This document shows, piece after piece, positions 1 through 9,478 of a stretch of DNA of 64,000 nucleotides. How positions within the stretch are numbered: position 1 is the first letter of the stretch; each line of letters starts with the position of its first letter. The notes under the pieces were generated by a model. It was not told the origin of the DNA. It saw nothing but the letters and a program-made list of their open reading frames with translations, and did not search any database. The position numbers and the translations under genes are program-made. Origin of the DNA: Aplidium turbinatum (taxonomy: Eukaryota > Chordata > Ascidiacea > Aplousobranchia > Polyclinidae); contig OU964918.1 in NCBI GenBank assembly GCA_918807975.1, forward strand, positions 6,882,001-6,946,000. Direction: 5' to 3'.

Positions 1-837
1 ACTTTTTAACACGCAGCGACTGCGCAGAATATCTAATTTTACGTTTTCGATTTCGCCATTTACTCGACAAACCTCCTAAGAAACTCGAGTTGCTAAGCGA
101 TCTGTTTCCGACGGCCCTCCCTACTGCAAATTATATTTCATTTTAGGTTTTACACAAAACTAAGAGAAGGCCTCGCTTTTTCATCATGCAAACCTGGTTC
201 GACTCCCGGCTTAAGCTGCTTGTTGGGAAGTCACTGCTCACCTCTACCCATGGTGTAATCTGGGTGGGAAAAGCGGCTGAGAAAAGGACTGGCCACCCTA
301 CTCTCCTTGGTGCCGCAACTTAGTCAAATTTCTTGACGACACTTATCAACGGAGCAAGAGATCACTTTCACCAATATGCATTTGCGTTTTTCAGCCCAGA
401 AAATATTTCAAGATTCTAATACAGGCTGCTAGAAGTTACACTTTCGCCAGCAAACGATCTTCACTACGTCTCTGACCTTCTTTACAATCAGTAAGTAAGA
501 AATTTTAACTTTGGATGTTTTAGTTTGATTTAAAGCGCTTCATGCTGTGATATCTTACGAGGTTTATACTTACTTCGAAGGTCAAATCATTGATGCAAAG
601 TGTAAATGGGCATCCACAAGTTTGCAAAATAAACTGATAAAAATAACTGGTTTATATGATATTTGAGTTTATTAGCACAGCAAGTGCTATTTATTACCAT
701 TGTTTTGGATTGGATACATCAGGGATCGGGAACCTATGGCTCGCGAGCCATATATGGCTCTTTTGACGACAGCATTTGGCTCGCAAAAAAATCCAATATT
801 TTAAAGTGCAAACCGCAAAAGTTTTATCTTAACTTTT
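1..837 (+). repeat. Direct duplication, copy 1 of 2
   Basis: This block reappears at 1951-2787 in the same orientation with only a few substitutions, at a constant offset of 1950 bases. The similarity stops abruptly after base 837. The block holds a tRNA-like SINE near its start and the left end of a hAT element (CAGGGATCGGGAACC from 720). The window begins inside it, so its true left limit is unknown. The near-identity points to a recent tandem duplication whose unit may include the neuropeptide-like locus between the copies. Confidence 0.93.
161..325 (+). repeat. tRNA-derived SINE, 5' truncated
   Basis: A good RNA polymerase III B box (GGTTCGACTCC, about 195-205) is followed by a body typical of tRNA-derived SINEs, ending in a GGCCACCCTACTC block. 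No convincing A box precedes it, so the tRNA-like head looks incomplete. I do not recognise the family. A nearly identical copy sits in the second duplication block. Confidence 0.55.
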
Positions 838-1015
838 AACTTTTGGCATATCTAAAAGAGGTTTAGATATGCCAAAAGAGGTTTTGGCATATCTAAACGT
901 TTCAAAAATTATTTATTGCATTCAAAATTAATAAACATTTCTGGCTAAATGCTTTCAATTGTAACAAAAATCTTAATCATAACTAAAAACATATGTTTGT
1001 ACAGAAATTGAGTCG
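838..1015. other. Spacer with three alternating 16-bp inverted words
   Basis: Just after the duplicated block breaks off, the word TTTTGGCATATCTAAA occurs at 841-856, as its reverse complement at 862-877, and again forward at 882-897. The rest is AT-rich. A possible splice acceptor (TTTGTACAG) lies just before the neuropeptide-like frame. Nothing else is recognised. Confidence 0.5.
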
Positions 1016-1523
1016 ATGGTCAAGTGGAAGATTTATAGGCAGGATTCAAATATGTTATTACTGAAGTTTGCATTCATTGTGGTTTGTTTGATGCAAATCC
1101 AATGTCGAGTGGTTGCGATGCCGACGTCATTCATGCGTGACGAAGTTGCAAGACTGAAAGAGTTTCCATTTGAAAATTTAGAAAATGAAGATTTGAAGCA
1201 AGTCAATACCATGTGGTTTGACATGCATGTGGTTTGACAAAAAGCAACACTGGTCTCCTGGTGGGAAACGTTGGGATCCAAACGATGAAGAAAACATTGG
1301 CGACAATACTGATGTCGAAACCCCGCGACTCGATCAATTTTTTACCGGTGTCCCGAGAATGGCCGACAAGTCTCTGAGGTCCTCCCGTCCGTCCTTAGTT
1401 GTCATATTGCGACGCTTGGAGACGCTAAAGAAGCAAGATGTAAGTAGAAATACAATCTCTATTTATTTAAATTGATTATTTAATTAGCCGATTTGTCAAG
1501 CATTGGAGAAACAAAAAGAGTAG
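1016..1523 (+). pseudogene. Candidate neuropeptide precursor with QHWSPG-GKR site, frame broken
   Basis: The first frame opens at 1016; a second Met at 1052 begins a clear signal peptide (MLLLKFAFIVVCLMQ...), and 1052 is the start I favour. The frame stops at 1237 because ATGTGGTTTGACATGC (1211-1226) is duplicated, a 16-base and therefore frame-shifting insertion. In the shifted frame the sequence reads DKKQHWSPGGKRWDP: a dibasic site, an N-terminal Gln able to form pyroglutamate, and a Gly-Lys-Arg amidation/cleavage signal. The predicted peptide would be pQHWSPG-amide. An acidic spacer follows, then a basic C-terminal part (SLRSSRPSLVVILRRLETLKK). A perfect donor (GTAAGT at 1440) and an acceptor ending at 1487 would define a 48-bp phase-0 intron, with a stop at 1521. 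QHWS and PG-GKR are hallmarks of gonadotropin-releasing hormone, but the peptide is four residues shorter than the usual ten. GnRH identity is an inference; a different amidated peptide is possible. No expression evidence is available. Confidence 0.42.
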
Positions 1524-1950
1524 CGGAAGAACGTGACTTGTGGAAGAAAATGACAGCCAACCTTCGGATCGGAGACGGCACTTGATGATGATTTAATTAG
1601 TCTATAAAAATGGTGGTAGGCCACTGACATGGAGTCCAAAGGGTATCTTTGGACCTGAATCCCAAAATAATTTCAACGGAAATATGAACAGGAAGAATGA
1701 ACCGTATGTTCATTAAATACTTACTGTGATATTTGCTTCGAATGTAATTAGAGACAACCCTTTTTTGGTTGAAAATCAACGTTTTACCGGCAACTTACTA
1801 TTCCTTGTGATGTTGTTATTTTGTTTGAGGCTTGATGCTCTAGTTATCGCCGAGAACTTATCACCGTCAAGCATATCTTCAGTCGTCTTACCGAGATGTA
1901 GCTATGTGTTCAGGGCATCAAAGTGAAGACCTTGATATCATCGGTTAGAC
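1524..1950. other. Spacer, nothing recognised
   Basis: AT-rich sequence between the neuropeptide-like locus and the second duplication block. The short frames here carry no recognisable motif. It could include the 3' UTR of the locus upstream. Confidence 0.4.
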
Positions 1951-2787
1951 ACTTTTTAACACGCAGCGACTGCGCAGAATATCTAATTTTACGTTTTCGA
2001 TTTCGCCATTTACTCGACAAACCTCCTAAGAAACTCGAGTTGCTAAGCGATCTGTTTCCGACGGCCCTCCCTACTGCAAATTATATTTCATTTTAGGTTT
2101 TACACAAAACTAAGAGAAGGCCTCGCTTTTTCATCATGCAAACCTGGTTCGACTCCCGGCTTAAGCTGCTTGTTGAGAAGTCACTGCTCACCTCTACCCA
2201 TGGTGTAATCTGGGTGGGAAAAGCGGCTGAGAAAAGGACTGGCCACCCTACTCTCCTTGGTGCCGCAACTTAGTCAAATTTCTTGACGACACTTATCAAC
2301 GGAGCAAGAGATCACTTTCACCAATACGCATTTGCGTTTTTCAGCCCAGAAAATATTTCAAGATTCTAATACAGGCTGCTAGAAGTTACACTTTCGCCAG
2401 CAAACGATCTTCACTACGTCTCTGACCTTCTTTAAAATCAGTAAGTAAGAAATTTTAACTTTGAATGTTTTAGTTTGATTTAAAGCGCTTCATGCTGTGA
2501 TATCTTACGAGGTTTATACTTACTTCGAAGGTCAAATCATTGATGCAAAGTGTAAATGGGCATCCACAAGTTTGCAAAATAAACTGATAAAAATCACTGG
2601 TTTATATGATATTTGAGTTTATTAGCACAGCAAGTGCTATTTATTACCATTGTTTTGGATTGGATACATCAGGGATCGGGAACCTATGGCTCGCGAGCCA
2701 TATATGGCTCTTTTGACGACAGCATTTGGCTCGCAAAAAAATCCAATATTTTAAAGTGCAAACCGCAAAAGTTTTATCTTAACTTTT
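1951..2787 (+). repeat. Direct duplication, copy 2 of 2
   Basis: Second copy of the block at 1-837, differing at only a few positions. It runs on into a fuller hAT MITE, whereas copy 1 breaks off inside that element at 837. Copy 2 therefore probably preserves the older arrangement. Confidence 0.93.
2111..2275 (+). repeat. tRNA-derived SINE, second copy
   Basis: Same SINE body and B box as at 161-325, carried along by the block duplication and not an independent insertion. Confidence 0.55.
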
Positions 2788-3058
2788 CATTACAATTAAG
2801 AGCTGAAAATACGCTCAGAATGCACCAAATTAATTGTAATTTTTCATTTTTTTTCGGTGGGGGAGACTCCTCAAACCCCCCGCTGTTTTTCTTCTCCTGC
2901 GAAGACGCGTTCCCACTTTAAAAACTTCATCAGTGCCACCACGTGTTAATTGCATTATGTGTTAAAGCATTACAGTATAACCAATGGCTCTCAGGGAAAT
3001 GCATTTCCAAAAATGTAGCTTTAATGGCTCTCTTACTCAAAAAGATTCCCGACCACTG
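2670..3058. mobile_element. Non-autonomous hAT MITE
   Basis: The left end CAGGGATCGGGAACCT and the reverse complement of the right end, CAGTGGTCGGGAATCT, are imperfect terminal inverted repeats of hAT type. Inside the left end is the GGCTCGCGAGCC / ATGGCTCTTTT pattern common in animal hAT elements. About 390 bp with no transposase, so it would depend on a related autonomous element. The 8-bp flanks do not match; instead a 55-bp sequence is repeated on both sides (2616-2670 and 3073-3130). Confidence 0.6.
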
Positions 3059-3072
3059 CTACTCACAAATTA

Positions 3073-3130
3073 CAAGTTTATTAGCACAGCAAGTGCTATT
3101 GGTTACCATTGTTTTGGATTGGATACATCA
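3073..3130 (+). repeat. Second copy of the 55-bp flank of the hAT MITE
   Basis: A stretch beginning AGTTTATTAGCACAGCAAG and ending TTGGATTGGATACATCA matches the sequence immediately left of the MITE at 2616-2670. It is far longer than a hAT target duplication, so it reflects a local duplication or two pre-existing repeats. Confidence 0.75.
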
Positions 3131-4254
3131 ACAACGATTAACCACCAAATAAGCAAATCTTCTGATTAAGCAACTTACTGTACGAACTATATTGGTTGAG
3201 TTTGCACCCGTCTTAATCGGCCGATTACAATCGCAGCTTTGATCGACGTAAAAAGTTTGCGCAAACTGCTTTTTTGGTTAATTAATCGAACGCTTAACTT
3301 AATCCTCTGATTTAAAGATCCGTTGTTGCTGCATCCAAACCTTAATTTCACTAACAACAATGTAAGTTATATGTTTATGTTAGGTGATTAATTATCTTAA
3401 TGCTTCGCTGCTGCAAGGACATTTTTATGACCAGTAGCGTTGACAGGGTGGTCTAGGTTGACAGGGGGTCTAAGTTGACAGGGGGATGTAGGATGTAGTT
3501 TTGGATTCGAACCCGGAAAGATTTTAGAGGCCCGTAACCTTTTTCAAGGGGCCAGGGAACTTGAAGGAACCACCGCCTATTCTTGGATATTGCGCGTTTT
3601 TCTTAGAAGTGTCTTGATTGGAAGCCTGAGAATCTCATTGGTACCGGGACTAAATTATCAACTTGTTTATAACCATTCGGTTTCTGTAGTATGTAAGCTA
3701 GCCTATAGAACTATTCACTTGTGTTATATCATTGGCTAAGTTCTAAAGCACTTTTATATTTCAGATATCCTTAACCGTGAATCACAACTGGAATATGAAA
3801 TGACCGTTTCTATCACTTAATTAATAAATTGTCAATGTAGTTGTTGTCAAATCTGTTAATTGCTTGGTTATGACGAAACTAACGTAACAAAGCTCCTTAT
3901 TTACGGAAAAAACTCGATAACTTTTTAAGTGTACAATATTTGTTTTCAATCTGTTAAGAACATAGCATCTATTGTTCTGGCATACAGCACCACACCATGA
4001 CTGAGTATTTGACCAAAATAAGTTATTGAGTTGAAAGGAATTTGGCACGGTTCGCAAACCTGTTATAAATTGATTCCAGGTCGAATCATAGAGAAGACTT
4101 TAACAACGGTACTTATATTGTTCTTTCTTGCATAACGCAGTGAAGATGAATCGAGTAACAATGTGGTGACATCGTAAACCTGATATAAATTAGAAAAAAG
4201 CCCTGTGGCAAAAACATCTCAGCAATTGTGGAGTGACAATACATAGAACCATAA
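3131..4254. other. Non-coding spacer with a weak tRNA-like B box
   Basis: No supported gene. A triple GTTGACAGGG word lies at about 3438-3485. On the minus strand near 3500-3515, GGGTTCGAATCC matches a polymerase III B box; with no clear A box or cloverleaf it is more likely SINE debris than a tRNA gene. The stretch at about 4012-4050 resembles 24555-24600 inside the second paralogous segment. Confidence 0.35.
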
Positions 4255-5275
4255 CATTATCATTATTACTAAAAAAACGACGAATAAACGACATTTTTCC
4301 GTTGAAACGTTTGCACATAATAATTATTATGTCAAGCATATCATTGTGTGAAAACAACGTCAACCCAGCAAGGCTATACTTGGTCGACATCATGGATGTT
4401 GCTCCTATTGGGAGAATCAAGGACTTTAGAGTGGAAGAATTCATTCAACTTCAGTTCTCCTCAACTGAGGGTCAAATATGCTTTTTCATATTGAAGCCAC
4501 TCCAGTAATAAATGTGTTGCCCTCTGTGCTTAAAACGAATAAAGCAAAACGTTACTACTTGTCGACACAGGAGTTGTTGAGCTCTAGAAGACTCTGTCTG
4601 AACCATTCCTGTGCAATGTAAACGTTTTGAGTCGAATTCCGAGCGTCTGTGTTTCACTTTCACATTTTACTTGATGTTACTTGCAGGGGGACAGTATGAA
4701 AGTCATTGTCTTCACTCCCAACAGTGGTTGATCGTAATGGAAAACAGAGGAGCTAAGAAAAATAAACGAAAACAAACAACAACGTTTCGTGCGTGCATGG
4801 AGTTGTTGAACAAGCTGTTGTTTGATCATAATAACGAAAGTTGTTTTGAAGGAAGTTGAAGTTAAGAATAGACGAAGTAGCTTCCTTACGCCATGACTAT
4901 AACTCACACAGGAAACTACTGACGTTAGACGTAGGGAGGTTTTTATATTCGCTGCACCTACACTGAGATCTCGAAGTTGCTTTTAGCTTTTTAAAAATGT
5001 GCAATTACATCTACGACGTGACTGTTAGTTTTATCTGAAGTAAATTGATGAGGTTTCGTTTTGATATGAAAACACACCAAAAGCATGATTTGTTTTTATA
5101 TTACAGTAATAACCATTAAGCTTCACTCGCCTACATGTGGTAGCCTATTGCATCTTTATCCTCAGACTGACAAAGCCTCTGATAAGTTATTCCTGGTACT
5201 GGTAGTTTTGCGTAGGCCTACGTGTAAAGGCTTTAAACCACTGACACCGAGATTAGCAGAGTAAAGTTTCCGTTT
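4255..5275 (+). repeat. Paralogous segment, copy A
   Basis: Closely matches 23885-24906 and, after the insertions there, 27691-27880, in direct orientation about 19.6 kb away. It carries the empty site of the solo LTR found in copy B: TACAG at 5102-5106 is present once and is followed directly by sequence that lies beyond the LTR in copy B. The short frames in it differ between the copies and I do not regard them as genes. Confidence 0.88.
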
Positions 5276-5529
5276 GCATTTGAAATGTTGTTGCTGGAGA
5301 ATTATGCCAACCATTGGGTGCCGTTGAATGGAGAGCAGTCCTGAAATGCGTTATTCAAGAGAACACCCGAGAGTCAAAGCAACACCGCTTGATAGTGATT
5401 CTGGCGCTTAACCGTCACTAAAGAAATGCTGTTAGTTATCGTCGTCGGCTCCAGCTTGTGTCCGAGCATTGGTTACGTCTTCAAATCGAATTTGGCTTGA
5501 AATGGTGATGTCGTATGTGGCCTTGGGAG

Positions 5530-5690
5530 ACGATTATCATAGATCCGCCGCCAATATGTGAAACCGGGCTGAAGGCTTCCAACTCATCAACCCTGCCCCC
5601 GTTATTGGTGATATCATCGCCATTTGGCTTTGTTTGGTCCAGGTCCAAATTGAGACAAAGGCCATCTGCTTGTTTAAGGTGGTCGTGACT
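5530..5690 (-). pseudogene. LINE reverse-transcriptase scrap
   Basis: The minus strand reads ...NGGRVDELEAFSPVSHIGG..., resembling the region near the C-terminal end of many LINE reverse transcriptases (typically VDKFTYLGS.I...GG). It is short, without a full domain, and surrounded by unrecognised sequence from 5276 to 5734. A chance match is possible. Confidence 0.35.
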
Positions 5691-5734
5691 ACGCGAGAGC
5701 TACGCACATACTCTTAGCCAGCTTATGTCCACTG

Positions 5735-5868
5735 CAATCCAATTAAACACTAGTAACTAACCACTAAGTCACTAATCACCAGTCCTTATTCACTAAGTCA
5801 TTAATCACTAAGTCACTAATCACTAGTAACTAATCACCAGTCCCTATTCAATAATCACTAGTCACCAA
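5735..5868. repeat. CACTAATCACTAGT satellite, part 1
   Basis: Degenerate tandem repeat of CACTAATCACTAGT-like words about 7-14 bp long. The same array resumes at 7519 and at 8165 and is broken by two insertions. No spacer/repeat regularity like a CRISPR array. Confidence 0.88.
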
Positions 5869-5871
5869 TTA

Positions 5872-7515
5872 CACTGCGTCACAAAAAAATATGGTATGTC
5901 CGTAACTGAGATACCAATATCCATTCTAGACGTAGTTTAGGGCGCTAATTCCGAATCTGAAATCGGTTTTGCTCTATCACGTCAGGTTGTTGAGTTATTC
6001 ACAATTTTTATTTTCTCCAAATTGGCTTATAAGTTAGTTGATTATATTGGCAATTGCTAGTGTGCCTCTAAATCGCTTTATTGCCTGCAAAGTTGCTTTT
6101 ATTGATTAAAAAAACATGACTGTTCTAGGCTACTACACAATAGACATGAAAAACCGTCAGTTCCAGTGGCCTACAGTACCAAGACCAAAGAAACATATGA
6201 AGCAATGAAGAATTTGCTAACATGCATCAGTTATGAAAACCATAAATGGCATATATGTGGTGACCTAAAAGTTGTTGGACTCTTACTTGGTTTGCAGCTG
6301 GGTTACACTAAGTACATGTGTTTCCTTTGTTTGTGGAATAGCTGGGCAGATGAACAGCACTATAGTACAGAAAAATGGCCCACCCGTGCAAATTTCAACC
6401 CAGGCAATTTCAATGTGCAGCATCAGCCATTAGTTGATGCGAACAAAATTTTCCTTCCTCCACTCCACATAAAACTTGGTTTGTTCAAAAATTTTGTGAA
6501 AGCCATGGATAAACAAAGTGATGGATTTAAATATATTTGCGAGATATTTTCTTACAAATCTGACGCAAAGCTGAAGCAAGGAATCTTTGTTGGACCAGAA
6601 ATAAGAAAATTGTTGAAAGATGAAATTTTTAAAAGCAAATTGACTCCACAACAACTTGCGGCCTGGAACGGTTTCTTTTTGGTTGTTGAAAATTTTCCTG
6701 GTAAGCACAAAGCAACCAATTACAAAGAAATTGTCAACCAAATGCTAAAGTCATATGAAGCAATGGGGGGTCGGATGTCGCTGAAAATGCATTTTTTGCA
6801 TAGTCACCTAGATTTTTTTCCACCCAACAATGCTGATGTCAGTGATGAACATGGAGAGAGGTTTCATCAAGACATTAAAATCATAAAAGAAAGATACCAG
6901 GGGAATGTCAATCTTTCCATGATGGCTGACTTTTGTTGGTCTCTTCAAAGAGACACCAATGAAGACCATCACAGGAAGAGAAGATGACCACAGCATTTCT
7001 GAAATGTTCAATGAGAACCTTTTTTCTGCAAAAAATGACTGATATCTTGGTCTTATAACGTAGCCTTTATGCTAAAAGACGACTTTTTAAGCTAACAAAA
7101 GTTTGTTAATTGTGATATTTGTTAAGTGTTTGCGATTGCATTTAATTTGTTCGTATATGCTGCATATCAACTAACAACAAGCTTAAAAATAGCTGTCAAT
7201 TGATGCAAATATTCGTAAAGTTAGGCTCCTTACGGCATATTATTTTTCATGTTGAATTGAATTTTTGATTGGCAGTGATTAAAAGAAATTTCCAGACTCT
7301 TTCATGAATTTTAAAAAGACTTTTTGACTGCGGCAAAAAAGAGACATTATAACAAAATTGACAAAAATTTAAAAATAATAAATTGTGAATAACTCAAAAA
7401 CCTGACGTGATAGAGCAAAACCGAGTTCAGATTCGGAATCAGCGCCCAAAACTACGTCTAGAATGGATATTGGTATCTCAGTTACCGACATGCCATATTT
7501 TTTTGTGACGCAGTG
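5872..7515 (+). mobile_element. DNA transposon with about 137-bp CACTG-ended inverted repeats
   Basis: The element begins CACTGCGTCACAAAAAAATA and ends with its reverse complement. The inverted repeats extend about 137 bp inward with few differences. The flanks carry TTA on both sides (5869-5871 and 7516-7518), a plausible 3-bp target duplication. It lies inside the CACTAATCACTAGT satellite. Total 1644 bp, holding one transposase-like frame truncated at its N-terminus. CACTG ends and a 3-bp TSD recall the CMC (CACTA/Mirage/Chapaev) group; the superfamily is not proven. Confidence 0.82.
6106..6987 (+). CDS. Transposase-like protein, C-terminal part
   Basis: A 293-codon open frame without a credible ATG at its upstream edge: it is open from 6106 after an in-frame stop, and the first Met inside it is well downstream, so the N-terminal half appears lost. 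Recognisable blocks are ICGDLKVVGLLLGLQLGYTK, a CFLCLW motif, FLPPLHIKLGL, NFVKAMDK and, near the C-terminus, DEHGERFHQDI followed by a YQG...ADFCWSL motif. I recall a widely scattered, multi-copy invertebrate protein family with the same block order, usually annotated as uncharacterised. Its location between long inverted repeats argues it is the transposase. The acidic and His residues in DEHGERFH could be part of a metal-binding DDE site, which is inference. No stop interrupts the remaining frame. Confidence 0.7.
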   Translation, partial: LKKHDCSRLLHNRHEKPSVPVAYSTKTKETYEAMKNLLTCISYENHKWHICGDLKVVGLLLGLQLGYTKYMCFLCLWNSWADEQHYSTEKWPTRANFNPGNFNVQHQPLVDANKIFLPPLHIKLGLFKNFVKAMDKQSDGFKYICEIFSYKSDAKLKQGIFVGPEIRKLLKDEIFKSKLTPQQLAAWNGFFLVVENFPGKHKATNYKEIVNQMLKSYEAMGGRMSLKMHFLHSHLDFFPPNNADVSDEHGERFHQDIKIIKERYQGNVNLSMMADFCWSLQRDTNEDHHRKRR

Positions 7516-7518
7516 TTA

Positions 7519-7735
7519 CTATAGTCATGAATCACCAGTTACTAATCACTAGCCACTAATCACAAGTCACTACCCACTAAACACTAGTCGCCAGTCACTA
7601 GTCAGTAATCACTAGTCACTAACCCCTAGTCACTAATCAGTAGTCAGTAATCACTAAGTCACTAATCACTAGTCATTATTCACTAGCTAAATCACTATTT
7701 CTTGGTTACTAGTCATTAATCACTAATCTCTCTCT
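7519..7735. repeat. CACTAATCACTAGT satellite, part 2
   Basis: Continuation of the array at 5735, directly after the CACTG-ended transposon. Unit words such as TCACTAATCACTAGT recur with many substitutions. Confidence 0.88.
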
Positions 7736-7759
7736 GTAGGTATCATGGCTGATACAGCC

Positions 7760-8160
7760 GTCGATGTACAATGATGTTCCAGTTTGATCGATCTAGTGCG
7801 TCTTGCCAAATTTTAGTAGGGTTTTTGTCATGTGGTTAAAAAATGTGAATTTTTGAGCTCCTCTTGACCGTTTTAATTCCTAGTATTTTTCCACTTAAAG
7901 ATAAATCTTCAAGTTCGCCTTTCCTTATGAACTTCAGTTGCCGCAGTTCTATAGATCTCATTATCTGCTTCTCCTGGCCCATCTGTTGGAGAACTGCTCT
8001 GTTGGTTCGAAAAGCTGGCCATGGAATTTTGAGAATTCTTCGGTAAAACCACATTTCTGCAGCTTCAAGCTTTTTTCGGGTTTTTGCCGTTAGCGTCCAG
8101 GTTTCACATCCGTACATCAAAGTTGACCAAACAAAGCATTTTAACAAACGAATAATATAA
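7760..8160 (-). pseudogene. 5'-truncated LINE reverse-transcriptase end
   Basis: On the minus strand 8147-7836 is an open frame starting MLKCFVWSTLMYGCETWTLT and containing MWFYRRILKIPW and RQLKFIRKGELED. The YGCETWTL...MW.YRR.L.I.W pattern is the standard C-terminal segment of many animal LINE reverse transcriptases. The catalytic core is absent, as expected of a 5'-truncated insertion. Satellite flanks it on both sides, so it inserted into the array. Confidence 0.82.
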
Positions 8161-8164
8161 GAAA

Positions 8165-8395
8165 ATAATCACTTGTCTCTAATTGAATCATTAATCACTA
8201 GTCACTAATCACTAGTCACTAATCACTAGTCACTAATTACTAGTCACTAATCAATAATCACTAGTTAGTAATCACTAAACACTTGTCACTAATGATTAGT
8301 TACTAATCAGTAATCACTGATCACTACTCATTAGTCACTGATCACTAGTCACTGGTCACTAATGTCTAGTCACTAATCACTAGTTACTTAATAAA
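8165..8395. repeat. CACTAATCACTAGT satellite, part 3
   Basis: Third stretch of the same degenerate array, resuming after the LINE fragment and ending near TTACTTAATAAACACC. Confidence 0.88.
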
Positions 8396-8831
8396 CACCC
8401 GTTTAAATAAGTGAGAACTGTCTATGATAACTTGTCCTCTTTCACTGTGCTTGTTTGGTCGTTCCATTGAAGGAATAACATTAGGTAGACCCATCCTTCT
8501 GAACCCCTACCATAAACGAACTATTTCCCATCTCCCCATGTTTCCTTCACATAATGTCGTCACAATGCAATCGTGACATTATTTCAGGTTGCGTGGAAGC
8601 TTTTCAACGTTTAACTGAAAGTATCGTGACGTTTAATTTCTTAAGAAGCTAGAAGCTTTTCTTGAGAAGTTTATTTTCTTTAATTGCTTTCGATAGGCTT
8701 GTCTTAATTCCGTATTGATTCCGCTACCAACATTGTTCCAGCTGAGCATCTACAGCCTTTCCATTCCATTCAGTAGTTTGCTTTAAGTCGCTCTGCACCA
8801 AAATATTTCTAAAAAAAACATTGAGTAGACC
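8396..8831. other. Spacer, nothing recognised
   Basis: No frame or repeat I can assign. The 73-codon minus-strand frame across its end continues into the hAT-like piece next to it and has no motif. Confidence 0.4.
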
Positions 8832-9010
8832 CAGGGCCGTTGAGAGAATATTTTGGGCAGGGTGCCAATGAGTTTTTGGCCCCAAATCAAGACATACAGT
8901 ATATAAGACGCACTGCATCCAAACAATACGCTGTGGCTTTTTCATTTCTAGGCCCCATGAAATGGTTCGAGGCCCCTAAAATTATCCCTGGGCCCATCTT
9001 CAAAAGTGCC
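8832..9010. mobile_element. hAT-like fragment
   Basis: Starts CAGGGCCGTTGAGAG, a hAT-type terminus, and has GGCCCC-rich blocks (AGGCCCCATGAAATGG, GAGGCCCC) near the other side, as in many small hAT derivatives. I could not find a matching right inverted repeat or target duplication. Confidence 0.35.
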
Positions 9011-9198
9011 TCCTGGACCTCATGTCAACACTACTAACTAGACCACACACCTAACACCGATAGCAGAGAACATGCTGAAATATGGTTGCCAAGTGTAGAA
9101 TAAACACACTAAGTGGTGGTAAATGCACAAAATGATGGACATTACTAAATTGTTGTTTTCAACATTCTCACCCATTAAAAACATGAAACAGGGTTGCT

Positions 9199-9478
9199 AA
9201 GCATTTATTTATTGAACTCAAGTTTGATACTTTCTCGGTCCTCTTCCATACGACCGTCAGGGTTCTGTGGATCTTTCCAAGAAGATTTTTCTGAGGAGAT
9301 AATTCTTGGCTTCCGTGTTTTGTTTGTAAATTGACTTTTGGACTAGTCCAGGCAGCTGGAAGAGTTTGAATATTTGAATGGTTGAATCAGTTCTACACTT
9401 TCCTTTTGTTGCATACGTTTCTCCAATCTTGCAGGTCCCTATTGATCTCTGTGCCCGAGTCTTTCAGCTTTTATAGTG
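9199..9478 (-). pseudogene. Penelope-like element remnant
   Basis: This stretch aligns with 28298-28460, the C-terminal end and 3' flank of the better-preserved Penelope-like reverse transcriptase on the minus strand. Shared blocks include CTCTTCCATACGACCGTCA and CTCCAATCTTGCA. It has internal gaps and substitutions and no usable frame. Confidence 0.6.

Noticed and set aside
195-205. B-box motifs considered as tRNA genes (also at 2145, 3500 and 23414)
   Set aside because: No full cloverleaf; at 195, 2145 and 23414 SINE bodies follow the box.
4190-4508. Overlapping frames on both strands (84 and 91 codons)
   Set aside because: In the paralogous copy at 23816-24114 the frames differ in length and reading, so coding is not maintained.
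5735-8395. Regular short repeats considered as a CRISPR array
   Set aside because: Words are degenerate, with no constant-length unique spacers, in a eukaryotic transposon-rich context.
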